Origin: Ligula intestinalis
Lineage: Eukaryota; Platyhelminthes; Cestoda; Diphyllobothriidea; Diphyllobothriidae
DNA: 64,000 nucleotides
Assembly (NCBI GenBank): GCA_036362985.1
Contig: JAYGXS010000006.1
Span: 7,865,335 to 7,929,334 of the forward strand
Reading direction: 5' to 3'
Positions 1-11,124 of this stretch are shown here, piece by piece. A program made the translations under genes and the position numbers. Within the stretch, counting starts at the first letter, position 1. Each line of letters begins with the position of its first letter. The notes beneath the pieces were generated by a model. It did not search any database and was not told the DNA's origin. It saw only the letters and a program-made list of their open reading frames with translations.

Positions 1-889
1 GCAGAATCGGGAGTTATTTGTTGCTCACAAACCAGTCTGGGCGCTCGGCAGACACAAAGCCTTGTCATGGGACTTTCAACGGCTACATCAATCGTGTGTT
101 GGTATGTGTCATCCGTACAGCAACAAAAATCAACCCATCTAAACCAGCATGTTCTTCTGATCACTTCCGTGGAGGACAAGGAGATATGTAGGCGCATATT
201 CCCATTAGGTATGCTTATTGCAAATATAAGATGCATATCTTACCACTCAGATATTCTTACAGAACAGGTACTACTATGTTATAATGATAAGAAAATTCTG
301 GAACATGTTGTGCCCTTAGTTAGGCAGGAGACGTTCCCGAACTTCCAAAATATAGCTGGATGCGGTAGCAATTCTATAGTTAACCTGAAGACGGTAAATG
401 GCAGTACCTTGCGATGTGGAAATCACTGAGCTTATCGTGCAGATAGATAGTACCTGGAGCTTTGCGTTGTATATCGATAGCTACACCCAGTGAATACAAG
501 AAGAGGCATATGGGAGACAAAATTGAAATCGGTTGTAAAACTATCATCTTCCTTATGCGAACGCTCTATTATTATTATCTAAATGCTAATCACTATTACC
601 TCAAACAGATTGGGAAGGCATACTTAGTGCGGCTTCTCAAAAAGCGCACATAGGTGGTCGTTAAAGCGTACTATCTACTGGCCATTGTAACTATGATTAC
701 TAGAATTTAGCACGTTTAACATAGGCACATACCTAGAGCAGCAATATGGTTGTCCATGCCTCATATAAATGTACACAGCTCGATGGATAGAGTTAAGAGT
801 GTGGAAGCCAAGACAAGCACTGCTGTTTACTGGACCCCATGCATGCACTTACCCGAAATACTTTAAAACCACACTCACATTCTGTGTTG
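1..889. other. No recognised feature
   Basis: A 120-codon plus ORF at 67-429 starts with ATG but shows no domain or exon signals and is not called. The rest is AT-rich. Confidence 0.5.
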
Positions 890-1375
890 AGACCAAGGGA
901 ATATGAGCACTAGCGTTGGCTTAATCAGCGTCACCTCTGACGAATGGAGGCGTCAGTGCCAGCACCAGTAGTACTACACTTCTTGCCGAGATTGAGGGGA
1001 TATGAGCCCAGCGCTGACTTTAATCAGCGTCTTTTCTGACTAATTAAACAGTCAGTTAGAGTGCCAGCAATTACTATAGCTCAGATACACCCTAGTAAGT
1101 AGTATAAGGAGTAGCAGTATCAGTTTTGGCTGACTAAAGTCTGGCTAGACAACTTCTATAGGCGATTGAGGGAAGGCAGTGCAGTAGTACCCACGTAAAG
1201 TATTCTGACAGTAAAGGCTAATTTAGGTGGTTTTTCTGGCTGCATCAGGGAAAGCGGCTTACGCCTGATCCCCAGCGCAGTCATCTCGACTTTGGCTTGT
1301 CACCATTCTCACACAGGGTGCGGGTTTAGAGTGGGGTAGATGGTGGCGTGTCTACTTTTATTATACCTGACCACA
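890..1375 (+). repeat. Interspersed stem-loop repeat, copy 1
   Basis: Contains two related subunits, starting at about 898 and 998 (GATATGAGCCCAGCGCTGAC). It shares with 28965-29400 the TCAGCG hairpin, the CAGTATCAG segment, CGGCTTACGCCTGATCC and GGTTTAGAGTGGGGTA. No coding potential is recognised. Confidence 0.75.
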
Positions 1376-1689
1376 GTCACCATCCATGCTCTCGGACGAA
1401 TGGTGGACATCCTCGCTTGCGATGGTTGAACTTTGCTAGACCACGAAGCGTTTTTTTATTCTCTGTGCACCATATTTCAATGCTATCCTTCTGACCAAGC
1501 CATACTCTGAAGCAGAGACTGATTCGTTTTTCTTCAGATCTTATTATAAAAGTTTATTGATTAGAATTTGTTCGCCTGGATGAAGAACAGCTTATTTTAC
1601 CATCAAGACAGCCAAAGTACCTACTTTTAATGCTCAGTGTGGTTTTCCTCCAAATAAACTGACAGAGTGTGATTAAAGTATCTAGAGCG

Positions 1690-1990
1690 ACATTGTAATT
1701 TGCAGAAAACATCTCTCATCTTCTGTGACTTCGATTACACAATGTGTAGAAAGTTTCGACCACGATACATGCAATGCACTGAGATGTAGGCCTTTGCTCG
1801 ACGCTTTCTCGTGATGATTGATATTAGCGAGAAAGACCAAGGAGAGTAAAACAATCACTTGTGGCATAATATCTGTCATTTACCAGCCATACCCCGCCCA
1901 GCTTTAAAAACATCCGAGAACCAAGCATGCGACCCTTCTGCTAGAAGTCTAAAACTTTCTGTGTCTGGCATAGCTCGATATCGCCAACAG
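1690..1990 (-). repeat. SINE-like element, copy
   Basis: The minus strand has TTAGACTTCTAGCAGAAGGGTC, GGGTATGGCTGG and TGACAGATATTATGCCACAAGT. The tail TTTTACTCTCCTTGGTCTTT matches the family tail TTTCAGTCTCCCTTGTCTTT. It is followed downstream by a second copy about 0.8 kb away. Confidence 0.6.
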
Positions 1991-2519
1991 AGTCTCTGGC
2001 ATCGCCAACGATAACTGTTATCTCACACTGTGATTTCACATTCCGCACGCAATATGTCTCCTCTCTCTCTTCTTACTAAATAAACCAGAATTTAGACGCT
2101 GCAGCGTTACTCCGAACGCGTCGTTCTTTAGCTAGGCTTGACCAGCCGGACAGAGCACGATGACGCGTAGTAAAGATTGCGAAACACTAGCCAAACCTCT
2201 GGTTGTATTACACTTATCAAACACCGTTAAAAACACATCCCACCACCTATCCAACACAGCCGATATTACCTCCGACAGACTCCCCTACTGTCACAAACCA
2301 CCAATCCGAAGCTGTTTAAGCGTCCAGTGTTCTATGTACTGACACATGCTATAACATGTGTCTATTTCCTGATTGGTTGCAGGACGGGTCAGAGGTTGCC
2401 TAAAGCCTCGCGCAGAACACAGGAACATAAACAACACGTTAGCTGTCTTGTTAGCTGTGAGCAGCTTGTTTCTGCAAAGTCCTTTGCTAGCTCCTTTTTA
2501 CAGTACACAGTTTATCTTA

Positions 2520-2800
2520 CTGACTGACTTGGGAAACTTTCTGCAGTCGAATATCTCTCCTTCCCGCATGTGGGCATTTGCTTGATGCTTCCTCATGACA
2601 ATTGATATGAGCGAGAAAGACCTGAGAGACTGAAATTACAATTTTTGGCATAATTGTTGTCATTAACCAGCCATACACAATCCCAGGTTTAAAATCACCC
2701 AAGTCTCAAGCGCGCGACCTTTCTATTAGAAGTCCAAATTATCTTGTCTCTCTAATTAAACTGCCAGTGGAATCTCCACCATCGCGCACAAAGACTGCGA
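2520..2800 (-). repeat. SINE-like element, copy
   Basis: The minus strand has TTGGACTTCTAATAGAAAGGTC, GTGTATGGCTGG and TGACAACAATTATGCCA, then a tail TTTCAGTCTCTCAGGTCTTT. It aligns along its length with the 1.7-2.0 kb copy. Both are followed, at 2100 and 2895, by related GCTGCAGCGTTACTCCGAAC-type sequence, so a larger unit was duplicated. Confidence 0.6.
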
Positions 2801-2849
2801 TGTCGCATTCCACCCACAATCAGACTCATTTCCCCTTTTGTCTCAATAA

Positions 2850-3854
2850 ATAAGACTAGGGCATAAAAGATATCCAAAAGACCCCAAATTTGGGCACTGC
2901 AGCGCTACTCCGTACGAGTCGTCTGTTCGCTACGAATTTAGCAACTGAACGCCAGGTGTGATACAGCTAACGAAACATCGGTAATAATCGTGACATTTTG
3001 AGCGCCCATTCCAACGACCTGTGCTGTGTGCCTCAAGGCATGACGCACGTAATTAAGTTTACTGCACTGGGATAGTTGCGCGGCAACTACCACTTTTTTG
3101 CCTTCCTAACAACGGCTACAAAGACTGATAACTGGTTATCTCATTAACGCCCTTTACGAAGCCTAATTGTCTCATGACGCTGACAAAAACATTCGTAAGA
3201 ATCGCACAGCACCCACTGATCACAAACGAGCGCAAATCTACCAGATTGCTCTTTACTTACCTGATTCCTAACCATGAACCCGTAAACGACTCAGTTTTCA
3301 CACATGGAGGATATAACACGGATGGTTTAACAACTTTGTAATTAATGTCTCTGTCATTTTACTGTCGAAAATGAACACTCTTAAGGTGTTTATGCGTCCG
3401 CTGTTCTATGAAATGGCACATGACTCGGTACTTGGTACTTCTGTCTACAATACAACCTCGTTTTCCTTTACATAAACCTGGTGCTAGCGCTACTTAAGGC
3501 ACTGTCACCTGGCCGATTGGCATTTTATGTAGGCCTTATGGGCAGACAAACGCATCAAAAGTCTGTTTGACAAAAGCAAAGTATTGTTATTACAGGGGAT
3601 GGTGTTGGGCTGTAGGAAACCTAACGCTTCATTCCCATGCGCCCCAATGCATGAGTTGTATTGGCCGGATTCAAATGGAATGGTTAAATTGGTTAAAATG
3701 ACGCCCGCAGAACGCAATATCCAGTTCGTCGACTGAAAGCGATTTTTATTTTCCCCTTATACACACCTTTTAGCGAAAAACCAGTGGATCTGATGCCATT
3801 TTGGCCTTCACGTTGGTCGGGATACATTACTAAAAGGTAAAATTATCAATTTAG
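2850..3854. other. No recognised feature
   Basis: Only short ORFs are present. The minus ORF at 3505-3717 has no recognisable motif. Confidence 0.5.
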
Positions 3855-5070
3855 AAAAAGACTTGGGAGTCTGGATCACGCTCTCGATTAAACCCTCCCT
3901 GCATTGCATAAAGGTAGCCAAGTCCGCGATGTCAATCCTATACCTCGTCAAACGAGCTTTTTCTACCTTCAAGGAAGAGTGCTTCACAAAAGTCTTCGGA
4001 ACCTTCGTACGATCGCACCTAGAATCCGCTATCCAAGCTTGGAGAAGCTGGGCCAGGAAAGACATCAACATCCTGGAAAAGGTACAACGGCGCGCAACCA
4101 AACTTGTTTTGGGGCAGGGCTCGCAGCCTTATGAAACATGGCTGTCGAATCTCAACCTTTTTCCATTACGCTACAGGCAGCTTCGGGGGGACCTGATACT
4201 CGCATTCCGCGTATTATGTCTTCAAGACAGCTGTCTTATATCAGGGGATTTTTTCGAATTAGCAACGACCATGAATCTGAGGGGTCATCCTCTCAAATTA
4301 AAGGTGACAGGGGTCAGAATAGACGCTCGGAAAGACTACTTTTAAAAAAGGATGGTCGCACCGTGGAATGTGCTTTCTCAGGACGTCGTTATGTCGGAAT
4401 CACTAGAGGGTTTTAAGAGAAAACTGGATCGATATAGCAGTGCACGATGGATCAGAACTGACAATTTACAATACTAATACTACTTTCGCCTTTTCAGTAG
4501 TCTTAGTTTTTATATCCATTTTCGTTTGCTATTTATAACGCCCTCCCACGCACAGCCTCATGCGAAGGTCTCCGCGATCCACCCTACTTGGCTATTTGCG
4601 TACCGGGATTACCCGCTGGCGATCATATCAGTCATACCTGATGGCGTAAACATTCACCCTTCGTTCGATCTAAAGCGGATTGCCGACGATCTGGACGGAT
4701 GCCTCTGTTTTTCCAGTTACGTGGCGGACTCTCCAATCAGCAAGGAAGAATCAGGAAGCGGCTTACATACGGTGATGATCCTGGGAACCTTTGCAATGCC
4801 CCCTTTCCAGTGGGAACCCCCTTTTTTCTCCTAAACCCCACGCATTACCCCCACAAGGGCGACAGTTTTTCTACTAAAAATCCCTGAGGAGTTTTTTCGC
4901 TGCCTGCTCCTATTTTCATCCTATGACACAGAAAAACTGGCCTCTCCAACAGTCTAAGGAACATTTTTTTTGCTACCACTGCGCATATGTACAAATAGGG
5001 CACTCAAATGAATTTTCCTACATACCCTCAATATACAGATAGTGATACTGCTTAAGCAATACATGTCTTT
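3855..5070 (+). mobile_element. CR1-like element, 5'-truncated copy
   Basis: Same family as the 6.1-10.6 kb element. It begins near AAAGACTTGGGAGTCTGGAT. An uninterrupted RT C-terminus is read at 3863-4345 (VKRAFSTFKEECF...SHLESAIQAWRSWA). A frameshift precedes the last part (FKRKLDRYSSARWIRTD), followed by the 3' UTR to about 5050. The end reads ATACAGATAGTGATACTG. Confidence 0.85.
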
Positions 5071-5570
5071 TAGATGTTAACCTTTTTTTACTGATAGAAA
5101 TGTGCACAGCTGGCCAGCTGAAAATGCAAAAAATCCACAAAAATTAAAAATCGTTCCTATGCGCAGGTTAACCTTTGTTTTCTGCTACTGCAATAGTGTT
5201 CAGTATCTTGAACTAATGCTTTAACATATTCTGTTGCAGCAGAAAATATTAAATTGCAGAATGCTCTGCTTTTTAGGTCGAATACACTATGGTATCAGCT
5301 TCCTATTTCATGTAAGATGCATTAATAAAATGATTCTTTCCAAAACAACAGTTACGTAGTTAGTTCTTGCTGTGCCTAAGAATTCTACTCAGCCAAATTG
5401 TTCCGGAACACTAAACAGCCGCCACTTAAAAACAATAAATAAAACAATATGAAAGGTCCTTTTGTCCCGTTACGTTCGGCAGACCCCTGCCATCAAGCAA
5501 GTAGTTGTGAGAGTTACCCATCGTGCTTTTATTTTTCATTTTGGGCTGCAGCGTGACGCACTCTTCAAAG

Positions 5571-5990
5571 TTAACCCGCATTAACCATTTTTGGAACACT
5601 CACCAGACGGTCAAGAACTTCTTGCAGAATTTGCTCATCATAGGTGTTTCTGATGGGTGAGAATTGCTCAATGTCAGGTGAAAATATTACTGAAGTGATA
5701 TTTAGTTCATTCTTACAGTTATTGACGTAGACTAAGAATAATTGTGGCCCAAAAACGGAGCCCTGTGGCACACCACGGACAACTGACCCTTAAGTGGATT
5801 TCGCGTTGCCAACGCACACGGACTGCGAACGGCCTATTGGAAAAGCTCCTATCCAATTTAGTATATTCCCCCTCATCCCGACTTCACCAATCTTATGGAG
5901 TAGCCGTTGGTGTGATAAACTCTCTAAATTTTTTTTAAAGTCAATGTTAACAATATTGACGTTACCCTGCCAGCATAATTCCCTGATAGG
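5571..5990 (-). pseudogene. Non-LTR reverse transcriptase fragment
   Basis: Minus-strand reading gives NIDFKKNLESLSHQRLLHKI, ILNWIGAFPIGRSQ, then a stop, then GVPQGSVFGPQLFLVYVNN. The catalytic YADD-type box is decayed to FSPD. It is a CR1/Jockey-type RT of a different subfamily from the neighbouring element and runs opposite to it. Only the palm core remains. Confidence 0.7.
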
Positions 5991-6236
5991 ACTGTAATAG
6001 CGACAGGGGTTGGTGGGGATAATGTTTAAGGCATATGTATTACTCGGTTACTCTAAATTTTGTGAATGCTTTTAGCAGACCAAGAAGGCAATCTAAGTAC
6101 TTTTTCCATATAAAGAAGCTATTTTTTTAACAATTTTCGTTCAAACAATCTCGCCATAGACAACAAAAGCACGATTGGTTCGCCACGTAAAGTACAGGCT
6201 GCCGTCAGCAAAGCAACGAAGGAAAACACGAAAGCG

Positions 6237-6983
6237 TTGCACCAGAAAGTGACCGATGGCGTAGAGGGGATGCAGAAAGTCACTGATAGGGGCAAAAGTT
6301 TCGTAATACAAGGTCTACCGGAATCCACTTACAGTACTGCTATTAACCAGAAAGTGGGTGACAGTGTCACAGGCCCGAGCCTGAAGCCCACAGTAGAAAA
6401 CGAGGGCATTACATCAACCATAGAGTCCGGTTGCACACAAGATGGTCACAATAGCAGCACAAGAGCTGTTAACGAGCAAGCAAGCGACAGTGTCGTAGGC
6501 ACGAAAAATGGCACTAAGAGAGAAGCCAGCATCATAATACAGGAATTAACGGAATCAACCACAACCACTCACCTGGACCGGCATTCCACAGATGTCCAGC
6601 TCTTCCATGCACTTATGAACAAAATGCTGGGACCCAATGTACCATTAGAGTGTGAAAAGGCCTTCCGCCTTGGCAAACGGCCTGAGAGCCCAACTGGAAC
6701 GGCACGTCCCAGACCTCTGAAAGTGGTCATGACAAGAAGCCAAGACGCCACGCTCATTCTATCTAGGCGTTTTAAAATAAAAGACTCTGACCCGGGAGTG
6801 TTTTATCAACAGGAGTTCTCAGCTGCAGAACGGAACAAACGTGGTCAACTTGTTTCCGAAAAGAGGGAGCGGGCCAGCAAGGGCGAACAAAACTTGGCTA
6901 TTTACAACAACCAAGTGATTCAACGTCCATTGTTCTCACCTTGGATAGGTCCGTTCCAGATAACCACACAGTCGGCTCAGTAG
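6237..6983 (+). pseudogene. CR1-like ORF1 protein (RNA-binding), start lost
   Basis: About 248 codons, opening at a TTG. The frame is open further upstream but no ATG start was seen. The C-terminal half shows the pattern common to ORF1p/gag-like proteins of CR1/Jockey elements: CEKAFRLGK, RPRPLKVVM, then SAAERNKRGQLVSEKRERAS and GEQNLAIYNN. These proteins bind element RNA. The N-terminal half contains an internal duplication: RGKSFVIQGLPEST is echoed by REASIIIQELTEST about 80 residues later. It overlaps the start of the ORF2 frame (a different frame). No zinc knuckle is visible. Confidence 0.65.
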
Positions 6984-9900
6984 GGGGAAGATTGAGCCCA
7001 ATCGAAACAAATACAGAGGCAGAACGAAGGGGAAAAACATTTGGTGATTTAAAACAACCAAGTGATCCAGCGTCCACTGTTTTCCCCCAGGAAAGATCCT
7101 CCCCGGATGACCGCACAGTCGACCCGGAAAGAGGCGGGGAGAGCGTGACTGTAACCAATTCTCGAACAAACAGAAAGTTAACTTTCATGTACACAAATGC
7201 ACAGTGTATGCTTTCAAAGCGAGACGAGCTATAGATTCATGCCTTTAAATCATCACCAGATATAGTTTCAATAACGGAATTTTGGCTGTCTGAACAGGTA
7301 GCCGACGGCGAGGTATCCATGCTTAGCTAACAACCGTTCAGAAAAGACAGAGAAGGTCGTGAAGGCGGTGGCGCAGCAACATACGTGAAAAATGTACTCA
7401 CCGTTTTAGATAAAACGGATAAACTGGCGTGTACTTCCGAGGCCATCTGGCTGTCCATTAAAGTACCAGGTGCACCCAACCTCGATGTCCTGACACTCTA
7501 CCGACCACCGAGAAGAGAGCCCGTAGTGGATGCCTCCTTGCTAGAGGAGCTGGAAAAGATTACTGCATGATCGGACATTCTGATTGTGGGAGATTTTAAC
7601 GCGCCTCACATCGACTGGGGTGCGGCCTGCGCACATAGCTCCGATCTAACCTTCGACAGCTGCCTTCTGAGCATGACTCTGAAGTTATTTCTCACGCAAC
7701 ACGTCACTTTTCCGACAAGGATGCGCGATGGCCAACAGTCCAACTGTCTGGACCTCATTCTCACGAAATCGCAGGACAGCTTCGACGAAGTGTCATGTCT
7801 CCCACCACTAGGTAAAAGCGATCATATTGTACTGCTATGGAAGTACTCGTTATTCTCAATACCGAAGAGACTCTCAACAGCCAGACGAAATATTTGGCGA
7901 GGCGATTTCGATCAAATGAAGACCAAACGCACGCGCGCCGATTGGGAACCTCTATTTTCTGGAACCATAACTGCGGACTGGAAAGCGTTCCGGAACACAC
8001 TACCTAGACTCATCAACAACCACTTTCCAATTTCGCGAAAAAAGGTGAACACTAGACCGCGATGGCTTACGCAGGCCTTAAAAATAGAAGTGAACAAAAA
8101 GCGGAAGCTGTGGAAAAAAATGCTAACAGACAGGACTCCTGCATCTTTCAGTGCCTACAAAACTCAGAGAAACCGGGTCAAGGGTCTTATGCTCAAAACA
8201 AGATGGGCTTTTGAAACAGACTTGCTTAACCGGGCCACAGTAAACCCCAAACTCTTTTACAGTTACCTCAGGCAGAGTACCAAAAACAAGGATCCGATAC
8301 CCCTGCTGAGGACTGCTGAGGGAAGAGACTTGATAGATGATGAAGCAAAGGCTGATCATCTTTCGGAATTTTTCCGATCAGTCTTCACAAAGAAAACGGC
8401 ATACGATCACCCCACCGATGAAACCAAAGCGGATACAATAGTTGAGACTGTAAAATTCCCCAAGGCTGTTGTTCTTAAGGAACTCTTAAGCTTAAAAGAA
8501 TCTTATTCACCAGGTCCCGAAAACGTACCAGCCAAGATTTTGAAGGAGCTCGCCAATGAGTTGGCCAAACCACTCTCTATGCTCTTCCAAACCTCCTTCG
8601 AAATAGGATGCCTACCAGTAGATTGGAAATCCGCGAGGATTACACCGCTATACAAGGGGGGAAGCCGAGTCTCAGGGAATAACTACCGACCAGTCAGCCT
8701 TACTGCAATCTGTTGAAAAATCATGGAAAAAATTATCTAGCAACAATTTATGCAGTTCCTGGAACAAAACCATCTGCTATCGGATACTAAGCATGGTTTT
8801 CGTAGAGGTAGGTCCTGCGTTACAAACTTGTTCTACTGTTTAGAACGGTGGACTGAGGCAGTCGATAGTGGAAACTCAGTGCATGCTGTCTATATTGACT
8901 TCAAAAAGGCTATCGATAGCATGCCGCACCACCGCCTCCTTTATAAAGTCAGCCGTATAGGAGTAAGGGGTAGGCTCCTTACGTGGATAAAAAGCTTCCT
9001 AATCGGTCGCTTGCAAATTGTCCACATCAGCGACAAACAGTCAGCCAAGGTTGAGGTTGAGAGTGGTGTTCCCCAAGGCTCCGTTCTCGGCCCTATCTTG
9101 TTTTTTATCTACATCAACGACTGTGTCCGCGAACTGGATTGCGGCATCGCCATGTTTGCTGATGATAAAAAACTTTGAAGCGTAATTCGAACTGCGGCTT
9201 ACGAAGGGCACTTACAGTAAAATTTAAATAAACTTCAAAATGGTAGGCGGACTGGCTCTTTCCGTTCAATTTGAGCAAGTGCAGCACCATTCAAGCTGGC
9301 AAATCCGGTTCTTCAAACGGCATGGCTTACCAACTGAATGACATACAATTGAAAGGAGTGAACGCTCAGAAAGACTTGGGAGTCTGGATCACGCCCTCGC
9401 TTAAACCTCCCCCCTGCATTGCACAAAGGTAGCCAAGTCTGCGATGTCGATCCTATACCTCGTCAAACGAGCTTTTTCTACATTCAAGGAAGAGTGCTTC
9501 ACAAAAGCCTTCGGAACCTTCGTACGACCGCACCTAGAATCTGCAATCCAAGCTTGGAGAAGCTGGGCCAGGAAAGACATCAACATCCTGGAAAAGGTAC
9601 AACGGCGCGCAAACAAACTTGTTATGGGGCAGGGCTCGCAGCCTTATGAAACACGGCTGTCGAATCTCAACCTCTTTCCATTACGCTACAGGCAGCTTCG
9701 GGGGACCTGATACTCGCATTCCGCGTATTATGTCTTCAAGACAGCTGTCTTATATCAGGGGATTTTTTCGAATAAGCATCGACCGCGAATATTAGGGGTC
9801 ATCCTCTCAAATTAAAGGTGACAGGGGCGAGAATAGACGCTCGGAAACACTTCTTTTCAAAAAGGGTGGTCGAAGCGTGGAATGCGCTTCCTCAGGACAT

Positions 9901-9991
9901 TGTTATGTCGGAATCGCTAGAGGGTTTTAAGCGAAAACTGGATCGATATAGCAGTGCACGATGGATCAGAACTGACAATTTGCAATATTAA
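6941..9991 (+). pseudogene. CR1-like ORF2: AP endonuclease + reverse transcriptase, six stops and a frameshift
   Basis: One frame runs from about 6941 to 9178, broken by stops at 7232, 7328, 7568, 8714, 8738 and 9176. It then shifts frame before 9444 and ends at TAA 9989-9991. Endonuclease motifs: ITEFWLS, YRPP, IVGDFNAPHIDW (7586 on) and KSDHIVL. RT motifs: SPGPENVPAKILKEL, ITPLYKGG, NNYRPVSL, YIDFKKAIDSMPHHRLL, GVPQGSVLGPILFFIYINDC, and FADDKKL with both catalytic aspartates kept. The C-terminus (AWRSWARKDINILEKVQRRA...LPLRYRQLRG-like) is typical of CR1/Jockey RTs. In an active element it would nick DNA and prime reverse transcription on the target. Confidence 0.88.
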
Positions 9992-10575
9992 TAATACTAC
10001 TTCCAATTTTTCAGTAGAATTAGTTTTTACATCCATTCACGTTTGCTATTCATAACGCCCTCCCACGCATAGCCTCATGCGAAGGTCTCCGCGATCTACC
10101 CTACTTGGCTATTTGCGTACCGTGATAACCCGCTGGTGATCATATCAGCCAGACCTGACGGCCTAAACATTCACCCTTGGTTCGACCCAAAGCGGACTGT
10201 TGACGATCTGGACGCATGCCTCTGTTTTTCCAGTTCCGTTAGCGGACTCTGCAATCAGCAAGGAAGAATCAGGAAGCGGCTTACATACGGTGATGATCCT
10301 GGAAACCTTAGCAATGCCCCCCTTCCAGTGGGAAACCCCTTTTTTCTCCGGAACCCCACGCATTACCCCCACAAGGGCGACAGTTTTTCTCCTAAATTCC
10401 CTGAGGAGTTTTTTCGCTGCCTGCTCCTATTTTCATCCTATGACACAGGACAACTGGCCTCACCAACAGCCTAAGGAACAATTTTTTTGCTACGACTGCA
10501 CATATGTACAAATTGGGCACTCAAAGGAATTTTTCCTCCATACCCTCAATATACTAATACTCAATGTAATTTCAC
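9992..10575 (+). repeat. CR1-like 3' UTR
   Basis: Non-coding 3' part shared with copies at 4477-5050, 37678-38405 and 58215-58585. Shared landmarks are CAGCAAGGAAGAATCAGGAA, ACGGTGATGATCC, GCAATGCCCC, CTGAGGAGTTTTTTC and CCATACCCTCAATATAC. Confidence 0.85.
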
Positions 10576-10740
10576 GTATATTACTATATAGTGCATAGAT
10601 TAATTAGCCATCGATAAAACGATAGCCAACAGGGTGGTCAATCTTAGCCTTGACCTGCCGTGTCGTGACCTGCGTGATTATGACTTTATTGTGCCTCACT
10701 ATTTACTGCGTAACAATCAGCTGTGTTTCGTAAAATATAT

Positions 10741-10783
10741 TGTTTTATATATAAATATATAAATACATATATATATATATAGA
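10741..10783. repeat. TA-rich microsatellite, left flank
   Basis: Imperfect (TA)n/TATAAA tract abutting the left arm. A similar tract lies beyond the right arm. Confidence 0.85.
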
Positions 10784-11124
10784 TATCCCGCTCCCCATCC
10801 CCCAAAGAAGACGAAGACGAAAAGGCGCCTTCATGGACCACACTGTATTGGTGCTGACGTTTCGAAAACACGCTTGTTCCCATCATCAGAGTGGTAAGGT
10901 GATTGTTCCTGCTTGCCTTGATTTGGTTTGTCTTGCTGACTGTCTCGTATGATAGGGGTGTGTTGCGTGCGCACCCTAGTCGTCGCGCTGGTTGTTGATT
11001 GAGTTTGTCACAATGCACCTACCCTGGTCATTCTGTTGATCCTGGATTGGCCTCTGCCTCTCCGTGGGCGACTGCAGACGACCTCGCGTGACCCCCGTCA
11101 TCCGCTCGGCTGTTGTAGTCCCCG
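10784..11124 (+). repeat. Left inverted arm (pLTR) of the Penelope-like element
   Basis: Reverse complement of 12649-12989, differing at few positions. It begins TATCCCGCTCCCC and ends TAGTCCCCG. It contains the hammerhead-like motif in minus orientation (10856-10889). The inner end carries one inverted unit of the ORF's 34-residue repeat. Confidence 0.92.
10848..10898 (-). ncRNA. Hammerhead-ribozyme-like motif, left arm
   Basis: Inverted copy of the right-arm motif: CTGATGA at 10889-10883 and GAAACGTC at 10863-10856, both read on the minus strand. The stem II sequence is the same as in the right arm. Confidence 0.6.

Larger units (their letters stand above)
6100..10575 (+). mobile_element. 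CR1/Jockey-type non-LTR retrotransposon, near full length, dead
   Basis: Contains an ORF1 remnant, an endonuclease + reverse transcriptase ORF2, and a roughly 580-bp 3' UTR. The 3' half is repeated at 3855-5070 and the 3' UTR again at 37678-38405 and 58215-58585, so it is a family. The 5' boundary is unclear because ORF1 has no upstream ATG and the reading frame runs to about 6.1 kb. The other copies end in short ACTGAT-like repeats, as CR1-clade 3' ends often do. Confidence 0.85.

Noticed and set aside
67..429. 120-codon ORF starting with ATG
   Set aside because: No domain, no splice or promoter signal, composition like the flanks.
6898..8359. Several minus-strand ORFs of 61-98 codons
   Set aside because: Antisense to the CR1 ORF2, whose motifs are unmistakable.
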